Assembly: GCA_038496675.1 (NCBI GenBank)
Contig: CM076659.1
Coordinates: 18,878,580-18,942,579 of the forward strand
Source of the DNA: Rachycentron canadum
Lineage: Eukaryota > Chordata > Actinopteri > Carangiformes > Rachycentridae
Direction: 5' to 3'
Length of the DNA stretch: 64,000 nt
In this document: piece after piece, positions 48,516 through 61,463 of the stretch
Position numbering within the stretch: position 1 is the stretch's first letter
Layout of the letters: every line of letters begins with the position of its first letter
The notes under the pieces: model-generated
Seen by the model: only the letters and a program-made list of their open reading frames with translations
Databases searched by the model: none
What the model was told of the DNA's origin: nothing
Made by a program: the position numbers and the translations under genes

Positions 48516-49760
48516 CTCCTCCCACATCATCATCTATCTTCAGAGAGTTGTAATGCCTACTTTCCCCCAAGGTTTCCCATTAGATCACTTCCAACATACA
48601 AAAAAAAAAAAAAACCTTAATTTGTTTTTCAAGTCAATGTCATACATGTATATTACTTGTTGTTACACTTTCAGTTCTTTCACTGCTGTTCTCATAAAAG
48701 TAACTCTGTCAACCTGGGTGGTCAAACAAGAGTTAAAGAAAGTGAGATAAACTCTGTGACATGAAGTATGGGAGTTTTCCGTGGAAGAAGTCTTAATATC
48801 GTTCCATCATTCTCATATTGACCAAGTGGCCTGCCAAGTTCCCTCTCCTCTGTTCTGCCCACATCATTATCTGCCCATTATGCAAGCATTGCCCCCCCCC
48901 CAACATCGATTAATGATTCATGACTCCACAACGTAGAAATTTCTGCAGGACGATGCAAGCCCTTATTTCCTGTAATAAAATCACCCAAGTGTTTTAAGAA
49001 TCAACACCTAAAGACAATAATGATACCCCATCAGGATGAAACCTCCTCATCCTTGTCCCTTAATCTCATTAGATGTTTCATCAAGTCAAAATTTAAAACA
49101 CTGTTATCTCTCCATCGCTGAAGGTATTGACTGACCTCAGAGATAAATTCATCCCTCATCATTTCATCAGGTTATTGAGTTTATAATGGCAGCCATCGGC
49201 AATAGACAGTGACTTCCCTTTCTTCAATAATGAAAGAGATGAAGTGAAAACGGAAGTCCGATATCCGCCCCTTATACGCTGGTGACGGCTACTTTTACGC
49301 AGTGACTGATGGCACAAAATTAAAAGCAATTAGGATGCTTAATAAAGAATGGCTATCCGGAACCAGTAAGTCTTGATTTAGACGTTTAGACAAAACTCAT
49401 CATAGCCAAAAATAATGAAGCTCCATCTCGTGTACAAGCAACAGGCCAAAGTAAATTCAACCAACTCTATTCTAAGAACCGGAGATTGAGAGTTAGTGCT
49501 AATCTCCCCTGTGTCAGGAAGTATTGACAAAGTTCACCATCAAACTTCTCCTTCTTTGTTCCTCCCACATCATCAACTGGTCATTATGACACTAAAAGGC
49601 CTGAATAGTCTTTTTTTTTTGTGGTGGTGGTGGTGGTGGTGGGGGGGGGGGGGGGCACGGACCCTCTAATTGTGCTGATATTGAGCGCAATGGGAGGCTA
49701 ACATTTTCCTCTCTGTTCCTCCCACATCATCATTTAGTCATTATGAAGGCTGAGTCATTA
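48516..49760 (+). repeat. Scattered series of four similar ~50-bp blocks
   Basis: TTCCTCCCACATCATCA at 49559 and 49716 are identical. TTCTGCCCACATCATTA at 48853 and TCCTCCCACATCATCAT at 48517 are close variants. In three copies a second motif follows exactly 22 bases after the first begins: CCATTATG at 48875, TCATTATGA at 49581 and TCATTATGA at 49738. All are preceded by a pyrimidine-rich CTC/TTTG run. After the last copy a short tandem AGACAGATCGTTAATG / AGACAGATCATTAAGG follows at about 49770-49800. The unit is not recognised as a known transposon. It may be an old segmental tandem array or a repeated noncoding regulatory module. Confidence 0.5.
49611..49655 (+). repeat. Poly(T)10 - (GTG)n - poly(G)15
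   Basis: T10 at 49611-49620, about seven GTG units at 49621-49640, then 15 G at 49641-49655. A strong quadruplex candidate and a likely sequencing/assembly trouble spot. It begins about 20 bp after one copy of the ~50-bp repeated block. Confidence 0.95.
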
Positions 49761-50140
49761 GTACGCAGACAGATCGTTAATGCGGAGACAGATCATTAAG
49801 GGAGCCCGGCTCTTTGTCCTTATTGAACAGGGAAGTATTATTTTCACACCTGAGCGTTATTCATCTCTGTGACAGTGAACTGGAGATCGGAGCTGGATTT
49901 ATGGATAGAGTCACTCTTAAAAAAGAAAAAAGAAAAAAAAAAAAAAGGAAAAGAAAAGCTGCTGTTGTGCCGTATCTCTGCATGTTGAGGCGATAACCGC
50001 AAAGCTATTACTCGGCCAGGGCATGACAGACAGACACGGCATTTTCATTAGGCGCTGCTCATTGAGTCAGTTACATTGCTGTTGCTATTGTATAATATAG
50101 CACTTTGATTCCACTTTCTTTGGTTATGTTTTTGAAGTCA

Positions 50141-50310
50141 GGCATTTTAGCCTTTATTGTGATAGCAACAGTGAGAGGGAGAGTTGTGGAGGCACAGAGG
50201 AGGTGACATGCAGCAAAGAGCCCCGGGCCATAACTCAAACCCAGGCCGCTGCAGGAAAGGACTGAGCTTTAATGGCATGTGCTCTAACAGGTGAGCCTCC
50301 GGGGTGCCCC
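50141..50310 (-). mobile_element. tRNA-derived SINE, minus strand
   Basis: Read on the minus strand it starts GGGGCACCCCGGAGGCTCAC, followed by an A-box-like TGTTAGAGCACATGCC. A B-box-like GGCCTGGGTTTGAGTTATGG comes next, then the block CTCTTTGCTGCATGTCACCT and a pyrimidine-rich body (ACTCTCCCTCTCACTG), ending in ATCACAATAAAGGCTAAAA. That head/GCTGCATGTCA/AATAAAGGC order matches a very common percomorph fish SINE. About 170 bp are retained, close to full length, with scattered substitutions. Confidence 0.7.
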
Positions 50311-51181
50311 GGGTTCACGACGTGTATATAACGTATGTTTTACTGAATAATCTAATATTGAACTGATGTTCAATAATTTACACACAAATATTCAACCAAC
50401 AGTTTTCGATCGACCATGAGGCCTAACAGTTGAGTTAAACTCTCTGTAGGTGGATGATCCAAATTCAACAAAACAAACAAAGGAAATTCCAATTTTGTGT
50501 AAAAGTCTAAGATGAAATGTCAACTGCATTTCCTTAAAAGCTGTTTTCCAACTTAACTCAAACGACGAGCAATAAAGCATGTTGACTATGGCGTCAACGA
50601 ACATGCTGACAAGGGGTGGACGCAGAATCATCTAATGTGGTGCACAGCAACCCTGCAATGCAATATTCAAGATTCTAATGTGTATATTTTGTTGAGCTGA
50701 ATAGTGCATCTTCCGTGTTTGTGTGTGGATTTAATTGGATATATTGCATATTGCATATATACCATCATCAAATCAAGTGACGATAAACATTAAGAGCTTT
50801 CCTGTGGCAGAATTTCCTCTATTTTACTGCTTGCTATTATATTTTACGTGTTTCTTTTTTCTTTTTTCTGTTGAACTGTATATGTGTGGATATGATTAGA
50901 GCAGAGGAGGGAAAATATAGTTTTCCCCCGAGTCATATCATGTATCTCTGCATATGGACTGCCCCCGTGTCCCTAAAAACTATGGACTGAAACCCCTGCA
51001 GGGTCTCAACTTTTCCCAGCTTTAATACAAAATGGAATCAATATGGTCGCCATGCAGAAATGCATTCAGGCGCTCACTTCAGGTTCATTTCATTCTCCAT
51101 CCAGTTTGCTCATTCTCACTTAAAGAAGGAATAGATAGTGGTGGGTGGAGGCGTGGGTGTCTGATGGTGTCTCTTTCTTTT

Positions 51182-51542
51182 TCTCCACGCACGCACGCAC
51201 ACACACACACACACATGCGCGCACTCACACACCCTCGGACAGTGCAGTATCCATTTAGCGTGCTTAGCTGTAGTTGACAACAATGATCAGAAGTCTCCTT
51301 GAGAAGGGTTGGTAAGAAGGTGAGCTGTCCCCTTCACTAAAACCACTCATTACTCAACACACAGCCTGGATGAATGGCCATGGTGTGCATGGTCATTGTG
51401 TGTGTATGCGTGTGTGTGTATGTGTGTGTGTAATTTGAGATGGAGAAAATGTGTGCATGTGTGAAGTCAACTGAAAGCACGGAAACAGAGTTTGTCTTTT
51501 TTCATGTGTGTAAAACACATTGCGTCTCTGTTTGTCCATATT

Positions 51543-51576
<34 letters not shown>

Positions 51577-51653
51577 GTACTCCCCAGAACCTTACATCTG
51601 TCTCCCATTACGATTAGGACAAAACCACTGATAGATTTATAATAAACTTTCCG

Positions 51654-51700
<47 letters not shown>
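51182..51700. repeat. Cluster of CA/GT microsatellites
   Basis: (CA)n at about 51200-51213, degenerate GT at 51395-51432, (GT)n plus (GA)n at 51543-51577 and (TG)22 at 51657-51700, with a CACGCG run and further CA/CG wording to about 51860. Nothing coding is seen between them. Confidence 0.93.
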
Positions 51701-51701
<1 letters not shown>

Positions 51702-52904
51702 ACGCGTGTGTGCGTGACTGTGTGCACATGTGTGTGAAGAGAGCATTTAGCAGCCAATCAATCACAAGATGTCAGATGGGTAAGTGTGGGGAACAGTGTC
51801 AGCAAAGGTGACACACGCGCGCACACGCTGCTCCTCACGTGCACACGTAGACACCCATGAAGCAGCGCACACGCACGAAAGCGCTAACACAACTTCAGTC
51901 AGCAGGTGGAGAAGAAAATGCAGAGGGGGGTTGTTTAAGCACTCAAGTAAAGCCTCTGTTTTCTGAGACTAAACTTCCCACACAGTTTATCATAAAATCC
52001 CAAAGATAAGCTTTTCTCCACAGGTGGTCATAAACTCAACACCACAGGGTTTCAGCGCTGCAGACTGCGCCTGGTTGAGTTTAGGCTACTTCTCCATTTA
52101 GTGTGTTCATGGTTAGGAAAACATCAAGTCCATTGTTCAAAGCAACAAACATAGGCTGGCTGTGGGAGGAAGGACACGATCTGCAATATTCAGTGACAAA
52201 ATCACACACTTTGTGTTCCCACAAATCCATTAACACCTCCATCCGCTGGGATACTTCACAGCAACATGACAACGTCGCCTCTGCTACAAAGACTTCAGTC
52301 AAAACTCACATGACCACATGAGGTTATTTTTCAAGAACTGCTCAGCGTACGTCACTTTAAGCATCTGAACGAATAAGCGATCGTGTCATTTTCCCGATGA
52401 GAACAATCTTGTTTTTTTTTTCTGCTTTGCTGGGAACATTGTTTTTTAATTGAATGATGTTTTCTTTTCTTTTTCTCGCAGCCTTATAAAACCATTACAT
52501 GGTGAAACAGTGTGTCGGGAGAATCAATTAAATGTTCCTGAACAGCGAAGAGGAAAAAGACGAGATTGAGATTCACATATTAATGGGTTTAAATTAATGT
52601 TATGCATGGGATTGCTTGCAACACAAATTAAAAGATGGTTATTTCGTACAGTGTGTAAGGTGCAAAGAAAAGAAATGAAAACAAAAAAAAAAAACATGAC
52701 TTCACTTTAAAATAGGATAGTTAAATGTAATATAATGTGCTTCCTGTGCAGTATTCCCACCTGTACTAAATACATCGCCATTCATCTGTAGTGAAATTTT
52801 GAATAGCCTTGTCATTTTCAAGTCTGGACATTGTGAATGTTTGAGACTTTTGTCACTCATGACCCAATACTTAAAAGCTGCACAGTCTGGAGCTGAATGG
52901 GAAG

Positions 52905-52915
52905 AAAAACAAAAC

Positions 52916-52950
<35 letters not shown>

Positions 52951-52955
52951 CAACA
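52905..52955. repeat. (AAAAC)n / A-rich simple repeat
   Basis: About five AAAAC units, then AAAC units and a run of A. Confidence 0.95.
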
Positions 52956-55900
52956 ACTGCTCAGTCAACATCCACTGACATCCCAGGTGTTGCTATACAA
53001 GTCTGTTGTCCAGCCTCACTCCTTCATATCCTTGACGTCAACCCTCGGTGAAGCCACAGAGATTCACAACACTGCAAGGGTGATTTACAACCTGTACTTT
53101 GTGCAAGATGGAAGTTATCACATTCTCCACTCGCCTGTCTTCGTGCTCTCGACTGCATCACTTCTCGCTTTCGCACGCACAGAAAGTCCCGGACACACAC
53201 GCGGAGACTGACAGATATAATATGTGGAACATGAACACAAGCTTAAACACACACACACACACCAAGACTAAACGACACACTGCCGACACACGGGGCCCTA
53301 TGCACATATATGTACACACACATAAACAAACCCAGTCCAGTAAGTTCAATTATTTCTTTTTTAAATTTTTTCTGGCTAACTCAATAGGTATACACTTAGA
53401 AATCCCACGGATCCTTGGAAAAGGAATTGTTTATTAGCTGAAATCCATCCAGCGGCTTTATTATAGAGACTGTTTTTCATTCAGTATATTGTCTGAGCTT
53501 TTGAGGTCAGTTAAATAAAACACCCAGTTTCCCATACAGTCACTATAGAGCAGAGGAACCTTCTTAGATAGGGGTCAATTGGCTTCTTTCTGGCAGCTGC
53601 CGTTGAAGGTCATTTCTACGATTTTATATTCAAAACATGAAATTAGCTCATTAAATACGATGAATGACATAACGTGCGTAAACTTGGTCGGACCTGGTGC
53701 CCTCTACACCACTGCGCCACTAACCTGTCAAACCACTGACTGTGCATCGATCCCGATCACGGCCGCTTCTTCTTTTCTTTTGCATCATGTCCCGCTGCTT
53801 TTTATTTTTTTTACACAGGATTCAATGTTTAGCCAATGGACTCCATCGAAAGTGTCCGCGGTGACGTGTAGAGAAAGATAAAAATGACAAATGGTCGGTA
53901 AAATTGTCCCTCCAGAAAACCACATTTAAGAGACTCAGCAGGACAATATCACGTGTCAGTGCCTTTCAGAAACTGTTGCATATAAACAATAACACTGCTT
54001 TCTGATCTGTTCGGGATGGGCATGGGAACAACTCAGTTGAGGTTGTGATCATGGTCGTAGTTAAAAGAAATTAACAATGACCGACAGAAGGAAATTGGTG
54101 AACAGCTATCTCCCTGATTGCAGACATTTTGTTGGACCTCCTGATTTGTCACTTGGTGTTTCACACGCTGTTTAACTAACTAGCTTTACAGTTAACACGC
54201 ATCCCTCCGAAAAGCTTTTAGAAACCTTTAATTCGGGGTCATGGAAGTTTCGAAAACAGCAGCAAAACAAAAAATGCCAGTTGGTTCGGCTCAGGCTAGC
54301 GAGCTACCGCTGTGTATTTTGCCTGGATAAAGTTTTCACGCATACAGAGGTAAAGTCAACACATTGTTACAGTTACTCAACATCGAATGATCAACCTCTC
54401 AAACAATAGACGTCAGCTTTTGTCCGTTTGTTGCCACTTTGACCGGAGTCTTGGGTTCAGACTCGGCAAGCAGATGGAGCCTATTGTGAGGCCTGCCTTT
54501 TCTAACTCATATTCAGAATCTGCTGATCAGAGACCAGCTCCCACGGTCTCAGCTCTGTCACTGCTGTGGTAGTTCAAAACAGCAAACTGGCCCGATATCG
54601 GCGGATCAGCTGATCAGCTCCTAGGCCTATCAGCATGTTAAGGCCTACCAGATCTGGCTTCACCCTTCTGGTTGAACACATACTTACACTCAAAAACTCT
54701 CACATATACAGTCTCAAATGAACACACACACACACACTCACTCAAAAATATTTGATATTAGCCTGAAGCAGTTTGCAAAGGGAGACAAATGCAAACATGA
54801 AAGCACCTCTCAGTGTGAACTATATTAGTTATTATGTCAAGAGATGGACACTTTGACCTGGAGGTTTGTTTACATACAGAATTAAGAAGATTAAAACTGA
54901 GACACAATAAACCTCAAACTGAAAAGTCTACATTAAAATGCTAAAATTCACAAAGGGCGCAGACGCCAGTGGTACGACACAATAGCAACGAAATGCACAG
55001 ATGCAAACACTGAACGTGATCCTCTTTCTGAAGAATAAAAGGTGTGTAAACAAACTGTGAAGAACCCAGAGGGGGGGAAAAAAAAAAAAAAAACCACGAT
55101 GGAGCAGAATAGCGGCAGGAGACGAGATGTGACCTGAGTTATACTGCGTGTAAATGAAGGTGAAGGAAGGCAACAAATTTACACACAACGTGTCTTGTAA
55201 AAATGATAATGAAATGATAAATACCTGCATGTACACACTGTCTCAAACAAAGGATTTAAATGTGGCCTTTGGAGATTTTTGTAAAGAAATGTTTACCTTC
55301 ATGGTCTGATCAAAATGCATTGTGTGTATCCTGGAGGTCTAGTAAACATCTTGAAGGCATTTTCTTCTTCATAAGACAGAAGAAAGGCTTTTGAAACCTG
55401 TACTGGTGGAAACCCCTGTATTTGTATTATCAGCACTGGCGATGCTGTAAATCCACGGGTACCACTGTGAAACACATTACTGCCACCTTCCCCAGCATCA
55501 TTAACTCAACGCACACAGTTAACAATGCTCACGTTTACGAGTTGTAAGCCGATACATTCAGATCAACACTCAACCAAAAACATGAGCACGTTCACGCACG
55601 AGACTGTGCACATGTGTACTTGTGTGTTCACATGACAAACAAGGGACCCATTCTTAAGAATATTGCTCTGTACAGACCCTTGTGGTCAATAACTTCATAG
55701 TATCCCTAAAACAAAAACAAATGAGTGCAATAAATCATGTGTTGTCCTATGTGTAATGACTCTATCCACCACAGGTCCTCCATAATGTCAAACGTGCAGT
55801 CTGCATACTGCAGCTGCATGATTTGAGGTTTATAATGCTAACCGCTTTCCATTTGTGGGCTCTACAACCAAACTAATGTACCACACAATTTCATTCTGAA

Positions 55901-57987
55901 TCAAATATTTTTTTCTCGGGCAAACTTAACAAGCCAGATTTAATTACACGCAGCAAGTTGTCAGCATCAGTCAAAGTCATGTTGAACAAGCATTTAAAGT
56001 TCAGACAACAAAATCCAATTCCGGGCTGTGATCTTCTCAAACTAAAGTTAAAATCACCAAAGCAGGAACAGTTTGAAACATTTCTGTTCAGTCACATTTG
56101 ATGTCGGCGAAAGTTTCTGATGCTCTATCAAAGATAAGAAGGAAACGAAAGCGTCAACAAACAAGATAAAAATAGGTGAGTCTTTACCCCAAAAGGAGTG
56201 CTTTGTGGACTACCAACAACTGGATCTCCTAAATCAACTCAAATGCAATCCCACTGGACAGAACTATTGGTACACACATACCCACAATCCCTGTACAACA
56301 CAAACAGAGCCACTGATGATCTGCTGTCAAATATGAGCAAAACAATCCATAGACAAATATTTGTTGTGACAGGGGACACAAACCAAATGCTAATTTGCAG
56401 ACACCACAGAGGATTAAATCTGTGAACAACAGCAAGATTGACTGGAAGGTTAGTTGAGAAAAATCACTGTAAAATAAAAACAACAAAAAAACCCAACTAT
56501 TCAAAGAAACAAACAAATGAGAACAAAACAGAATGAAAAACGAGCACGGGAAAACAAATAACACCAGCGGAGGACGGGCAGCTCTAAACTTAGCATGAAA
56601 CGTGTGTCTCTGGGTGTGTGATGTGACGTCTGGGTGAAGAGTGCATCTGAAAGATTTCATATCCAATTCATGGTATAAATTTGCCAATGCACCGAGTTTG
56701 ACCTCGATCAAACACACGCACACGTGCACGCAGACCCAACCCCAGCCACAACCGCTGAACAACTTGTTGCAGTCGCGCAGCCCAGTAAAACGTCCCGACT
56801 GTGTTGGATTTTCCTTGTCACACAATAAGCCCATGTGGGCATTTGGTTCTCATAAGTACGTGCACGCACTAACTGCTGATGTATCACTCTCAAAAAAGCC
56901 ATTTCATTATTCACGAGTCGAGTCCCAAGGGGAATGAAACAAGAAGCTGCTGAAGTGTGTCCATAAATGTGCGCACATGTGAGTCACCCCAAGGACATTA
57001 AACTCAGATGTGACTTCAGATTGTTTCAATATTTCTTCTTAGTGTGGCTCTACATGCCCATGCTGTATTAGATCTTATCCTGAGTTCATGTCTTTTCACT
57101 GTGGAGTGTTTTCTAGTTTGCAGCATGATCCAAATGCCTAGTGACAGTTATTATTATTACTATTACCTTACACCGTGGACACAGACTACAGTGACCTACA
57201 GTGCAGTGAAAAAGTAGCGCAAAACCAGTTGACAAAAACCAGTGTTCGTCTACCAACGCGCAATGGATGAAAAAGTAAATGTACTGTAGACAGCTGCAAC
57301 ATTAGAGGAATGACCCTGGCACAATAAGTGGTGACTGGGCATGTGACATTTTTGATGCCATTATGGGGTAAGCAAAATAAATAAATAAAAAATCCCATGT
57401 TTATGAGAGTGCCCATTTTCTTTTAACAGGTTTTTTTTTTTTTTGGCCCGTTTTAGCCAAATGCTAATGGCCAGCATTTACGAGCTACGTGCACATTATG
57501 GTAATGTGTGTACTTAGTATGTGTTTGAAATGAAGCCTCAATAAACATAATGTTGTATGCCACCATCTGTGTTTCCGATCCTGTCGGAGTGGGTTTACTG
57601 TTGGTAAATCTCTCATATACTTTTGAATATAAGCCTTTTTTTTTTTTTTTTCTTTGGTCTTTGGAGATATTTTTTATGAAATTATGCATTTGTGTTCTGT
57701 TCTTTTCAGCTTGTGAATCACCATGTTGATGTCTCAAATGTTTTTAACTGTTTTTTTTTTTTTGTTTTTTTTGCTCAATTCAGTTTCTTTTCCTCGCATT
57801 GGTTGTTACTGGACAAAGGCTCAGTTGTGTTGAGGGATAATGTGAGAGATCTTGTTGCACTATGCTACATAACTTTACCAACAGCCTCTCAAGTTTCTCT
57901 ATTACACATACAATATATATACTAACATGGTGAAAGGAAAACAGATAGATACAATAGATATTCTGTGAGTTACAATGGATCGTTTAT

Positions 57988-58378
57988 TTAAAGATTCCTG
58001 CTGAAGTGAGACATTAAACTGACCTTAAAACAAACAGTCAGGACTTCTGTAACTGTGTGATGTCACAACAATGCAGTCAATGCTCTTGGACATGCCCCAA
58101 GCCCCGCCCACTTTGGATTATCTGAGTGTTTGCCTGAAATGTCCTATATTTATTATTCAATCACTCAGAAAACAGTCAGCCAATCGGAAGAGAGGCTCAG
58201 ATCCTCTCTTCTGATTGGCTCACTGACCTGTTGTTTCTAGAGCTTCAAAGAGAAGTTTGAGAGAGGAGACATAAAAGTACACTGAAATAAATTTTGGTTC
58301 TCAAAATCATAAACATATCTTCTTTTGGTCATCAACACAAATAAGACACAGGAAAAGTGTAAACTATGGCTCCTTTAA
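57988..58378. mobile_element. Dispersed repeat with internal hairpin, possibly TTAA-flanked
   Basis: The wording (GTGTGATGTCACAACAATGC, GCCCCGCCCACTTT, TAGAGCTTCAAAGAGAAG, ending CTATGGCTCCTTTAA) matches my memory of a dispersed fish repeat. Possible ends are TTTAAAG at 57987 and CTTTAA at 58378. Both contain TTAA, the piggyBac target site, and read TTAAAGNNNCC inward. Assignment to piggyBac-type MITEs is inference only. Confidence 0.4.
58178..58220. repeat. 18-bp near-perfect hairpin with inverted CCAAT boxes
   Basis: AGCCAATCGGAAGAGAGG at 58178-58195 pairs with CCTCTCTTCTGATTGGCT at 58203-58220 through a 7-base loop (CTCAGAT), with a single G-T pair. Each arm carries a CCAAT motif in opposite orientation. 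It lies inside the dispersed repeat at 57988-58378. Confidence 0.85.
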
Positions 58379-60715
58379 ACTTCAGCCTGGTTTACTACAC
58401 AAAGCACATATCTAGTTGTATGGCCATGAATGAATACCACTAACACAGTCAGTGCAAACTGCTGAGGTTTTATCAAATGCTGCTCAAATGTGCATTCAAA
58501 ACACACAACTTGGCACAATTTAATTTGCAACTGAGAGGTGTCTGATAGCAAGTATTCAAAACACTTTCCGGACTTTTCTTAATCTCACTTGATAAATGAG
58601 CCGTGCTGCGCGGAAAGAGCACTTTCTGAGCACCCATAAACCCTCTAAACAGATTACAAAGACTTATGGGTAAATAGCAGCATCGGGGGTGAAAAAAGTG
58701 AAGACATTACCGCACTCTGTTTCCAGGAAGCAGAGTGTGGTAATGTGACGCAACTGTTTCTCTTCCCGTCACTCGCTGATGAGAAATAAATGAATGAGAT
58801 TAAGGTTTTAACGCCGCTGTGCGTGCGTGTGTATGTGTGTAAATGTGTGAGAGGAAAAAAAGACAGAGTGATATTATGATATGCCTGCAAGAGGTTCAGT
58901 CTGCTCTCTTTTTAAAGTGGCCTAAACTGTGAGGTTATTATGGGCTGCCTGCGGGGGTCATCTCAGTTTCTACTGGAGATATTGATAGACATGGCCTAAT
59001 TTCTGACCTCAGGAATATGAAGTAAAATATATACTGGTGAACGCGTAACCATTTTTTTGGTTAATAGGTTTGTGTTGTTGCTGTTGATGTACTTTTAGTG
59101 AGTAATAATTACAGCATTGATATTGTGTGAAAGGGTGGAAACGGAGCCTTGGCTGGATTTGGGTCAGACTTTAAAAAGCTTGAGTGTATGAAATGTGACA
59201 TATTTTAGACATGGCACCATAAAGACGGTGGCACAAGGAATGAAAACAAAAACATTAATTGAATATTAAATTATAAGGCCTATGCAACATGAGAACCTGG
59301 TCTCAATTATGTAAAAAAACAAAACTAGATAAAATATTTCAGCTTCCATTTAAATTTAACAGTTGTCGTTCAGCGACATGAAGGTCTTGATTTAAACTTT
59401 GTTTATAAAGACTTGTGTCTTCATGGCTTGGACTTCCCCTGAAGGACGCAAGACAAACTGAAGCTTGAATTTGAAAAGCCTGAGAATTTATGGAGCTAAA
59501 ATAGTGACAGTGACCTTTGGCACTGACAATAAATTGAATTTCAATTGGCACCGAAAACAAAAACCTGTACTGAAAAGGGAAAATGCAGTCATGAATTGGG
59601 AAAAAAAAAATATTGGCTGGTGAAAAGGTTTCACTGCAGACTAAAACACTGGCATTAAGACATACAATATCTACAATCAGATTTTTTTTTCACGTCTTTC
59701 TGTTTTTCACAATTTCACTATATATATAATATATTATTTTTAACTATAAAATAAATAAGTTAATTAATTGAAAAGAGACAGTAATAAGATTGTAGTTTAT
59801 TGCTGCTTGTGTTTGATTTTTCAGCAGAACCTTTTGCAGTTCTAATATTTCCAATACAATTTTCAATGCCATTGCCTCTTTTTTTTCAATTCAGCTTTTG
59901 TTTTCACTGTCAAATACCCTGTGTCTTAGACTTGTTTCAGACTACTAAAACCTCTGCTCTGCTGCCAGGCTGCTCAATGAGCCTGGGTCACAGACGACTG
60001 ACAGGATCTCTTCATATTGAGATATATTATGGAGCATATTTCAAATGAGATATATTAAAATAAAGTTACGCAGTGCAGCTTTAATTTGATTTTGGGCCAT
60101 TGTTTTAGTCACAACATAGAATATTGTTAATCAACTAATCAGTTGGCGTTGTTTTTGCCTAAATTAACAACTGAGTCATCACTTTCTTTCTGCAGTGAAG
60201 TGTCTATCTGGTTAGCTGTGCAGTAGCTGAGGAGGAGTTAGATTACAAGATTCATCTAGTGTCTTATTTCACTGTGTCGCATAGTTGAATACAATCACAG
60301 TCGGCACTGTAACGCCTCGGGAGTTTCTTTGCTGCCGTGAGAACAGAATACCATAAACAGACAGCTCAGTTTTAGTTTGACACAGATACGCAGTTTTGAT
60401 TTGATTTTGGTTCTAAACAAATGCTTGGTGACTTGAAACAGCGCTTTTAACTTATTATATCAAAGGATAAAAAAAATAAATAAATAAAAAATCGTGTTTT
60501 CATAGGATGAGCAATCTATGAAACTGGGTGTGGAGTTGTGTCCAACACACATAACAGACAAGAAAGTTCCTCTGCCTGTTGAGGTAAAATTTACTGCTAT
60601 TGATCCACAGACCTGTTGAGCCATTTTACAACATGGCACTTTAATAACCTTAAGCCATCCCTGACTGTAAACTGATTATTTAGTGTATAACAACTAAAGT
60701 GAAATTTAAGAGAGC

Positions 60716-60774
<59 letters not shown>

Positions 60775-60962
60775 GGATAGAAAATGTACAAAAATGTGAG
60801 AAAAAATTGGCTGAATCTTGTTCAACACCAACACATGCAAACCCCCCACAAATTTATGGAGGGGGCTGCAGGCAGTTTTGTCACAGGCATAAAAATCATT
60901 ATCAGTCTTGAGGAACATACAAAGTAATGCACTGCACGCACATGCAAACACACACACACTTC
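58379..60962. other. Noncoding, nothing but simple repeats
   Basis: AT-rich, with AATATATTA-type runs at about 59718-59740, an AAAT run at 60475-60490 and the (AG)26 array. Confidence 0.55.
60718..60770. repeat. (AG)26 microsatellite
   Basis: 53 bp of pure AG, about 190 bp left of the 60963 MITE. Confidence 0.98.
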
Positions 60963-61174
60963 CTTGTTTTACTATCTTTGTGGCGACCCGCCAGCGGCGT
61001 GACGTCAACCATCCCAACCGAAAGCCCAACTCTGACCTAAGCCCAACCGTGAAACCAGGTCTTAACCTTCAAGCAGCCGTTTAAACCTCCGGGGTCTCGC
61101 ACTTTGGTCCCCACAAACACATTGGACCCCACAAGTATAGCAGTTTCGGGACCCTGTGAATATAGTAAAACAAG
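60963..61174. mobile_element. MITE-like dispersed repeat with 13-bp terminal inverted repeats
   Basis: CTTGTTTTACTAT at 60963-60975 is the exact reverse complement of ATAGTAAAACAAG at 61162-61174. Pairing continues imperfectly inwards (CTTTGTGGCGACCC against GGGACCCTGTGAA). The interior has the degenerate CCCAACC / CTAAGCCCAACC / GTCTTAACCTTCAAGCAGCC wording and the GGTCCCCACAAAC block of a dispersed repeat common in percomorph fish. No target duplication was recognised. Confidence 0.6.
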
Positions 61175-61463
61175 CCCTCCCACCCCCGATACACGCACAC
61201 ATATACAGCTTTGTGACAACTGTGTTTTTTATTTCCTCGGGAGGGAAGCTGATAAAAACATAAAAGCAGAGAAATCCATATTGGCTTCTCAAAGTGTCTC
61301 TGTTCTCCCCTGGGTGAGTAAACATTAGCATTCCAGTGATTCACTGTAATATCCTAATCTGCTGTGTGTCAGTCTGCAGTTTTCTTCTGGTAAAAACGAG
61401 CTCTCATTTACTGCTGTGGACATAACCCCTTGTTTCACTGCTGGTTGAAAATATATTTTACAG

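Larger units (their letters stand above)
50311..57987. other. Noncoding; microsatellites only
   Basis: The longest open frame of the window (minus strand, 56229-56834, 201 codons) lies here. It is Phe/Leu/Cys-rich because the other strand is A-rich, and shows no known domain. At 53690-53735 the minus strand reads GTGGCGCAGTGGTGTAGAGG, faintly tRNA D-arm-like, without a T arm at the right distance. Confidence 0.5.

Noticed and set aside
53690..53735. tRNA D-arm-like minus-strand sequence
   Set aside because: No B box or T arm at the right distance; too weak to call a SINE.
56229..56834. 201-codon open frame, minus strand, the longest in the window
   Set aside because: Its Phe/Leu/Cys bias comes from A-rich plus-strand sequence. 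No domain, splice signals or poly(A) layout support it.
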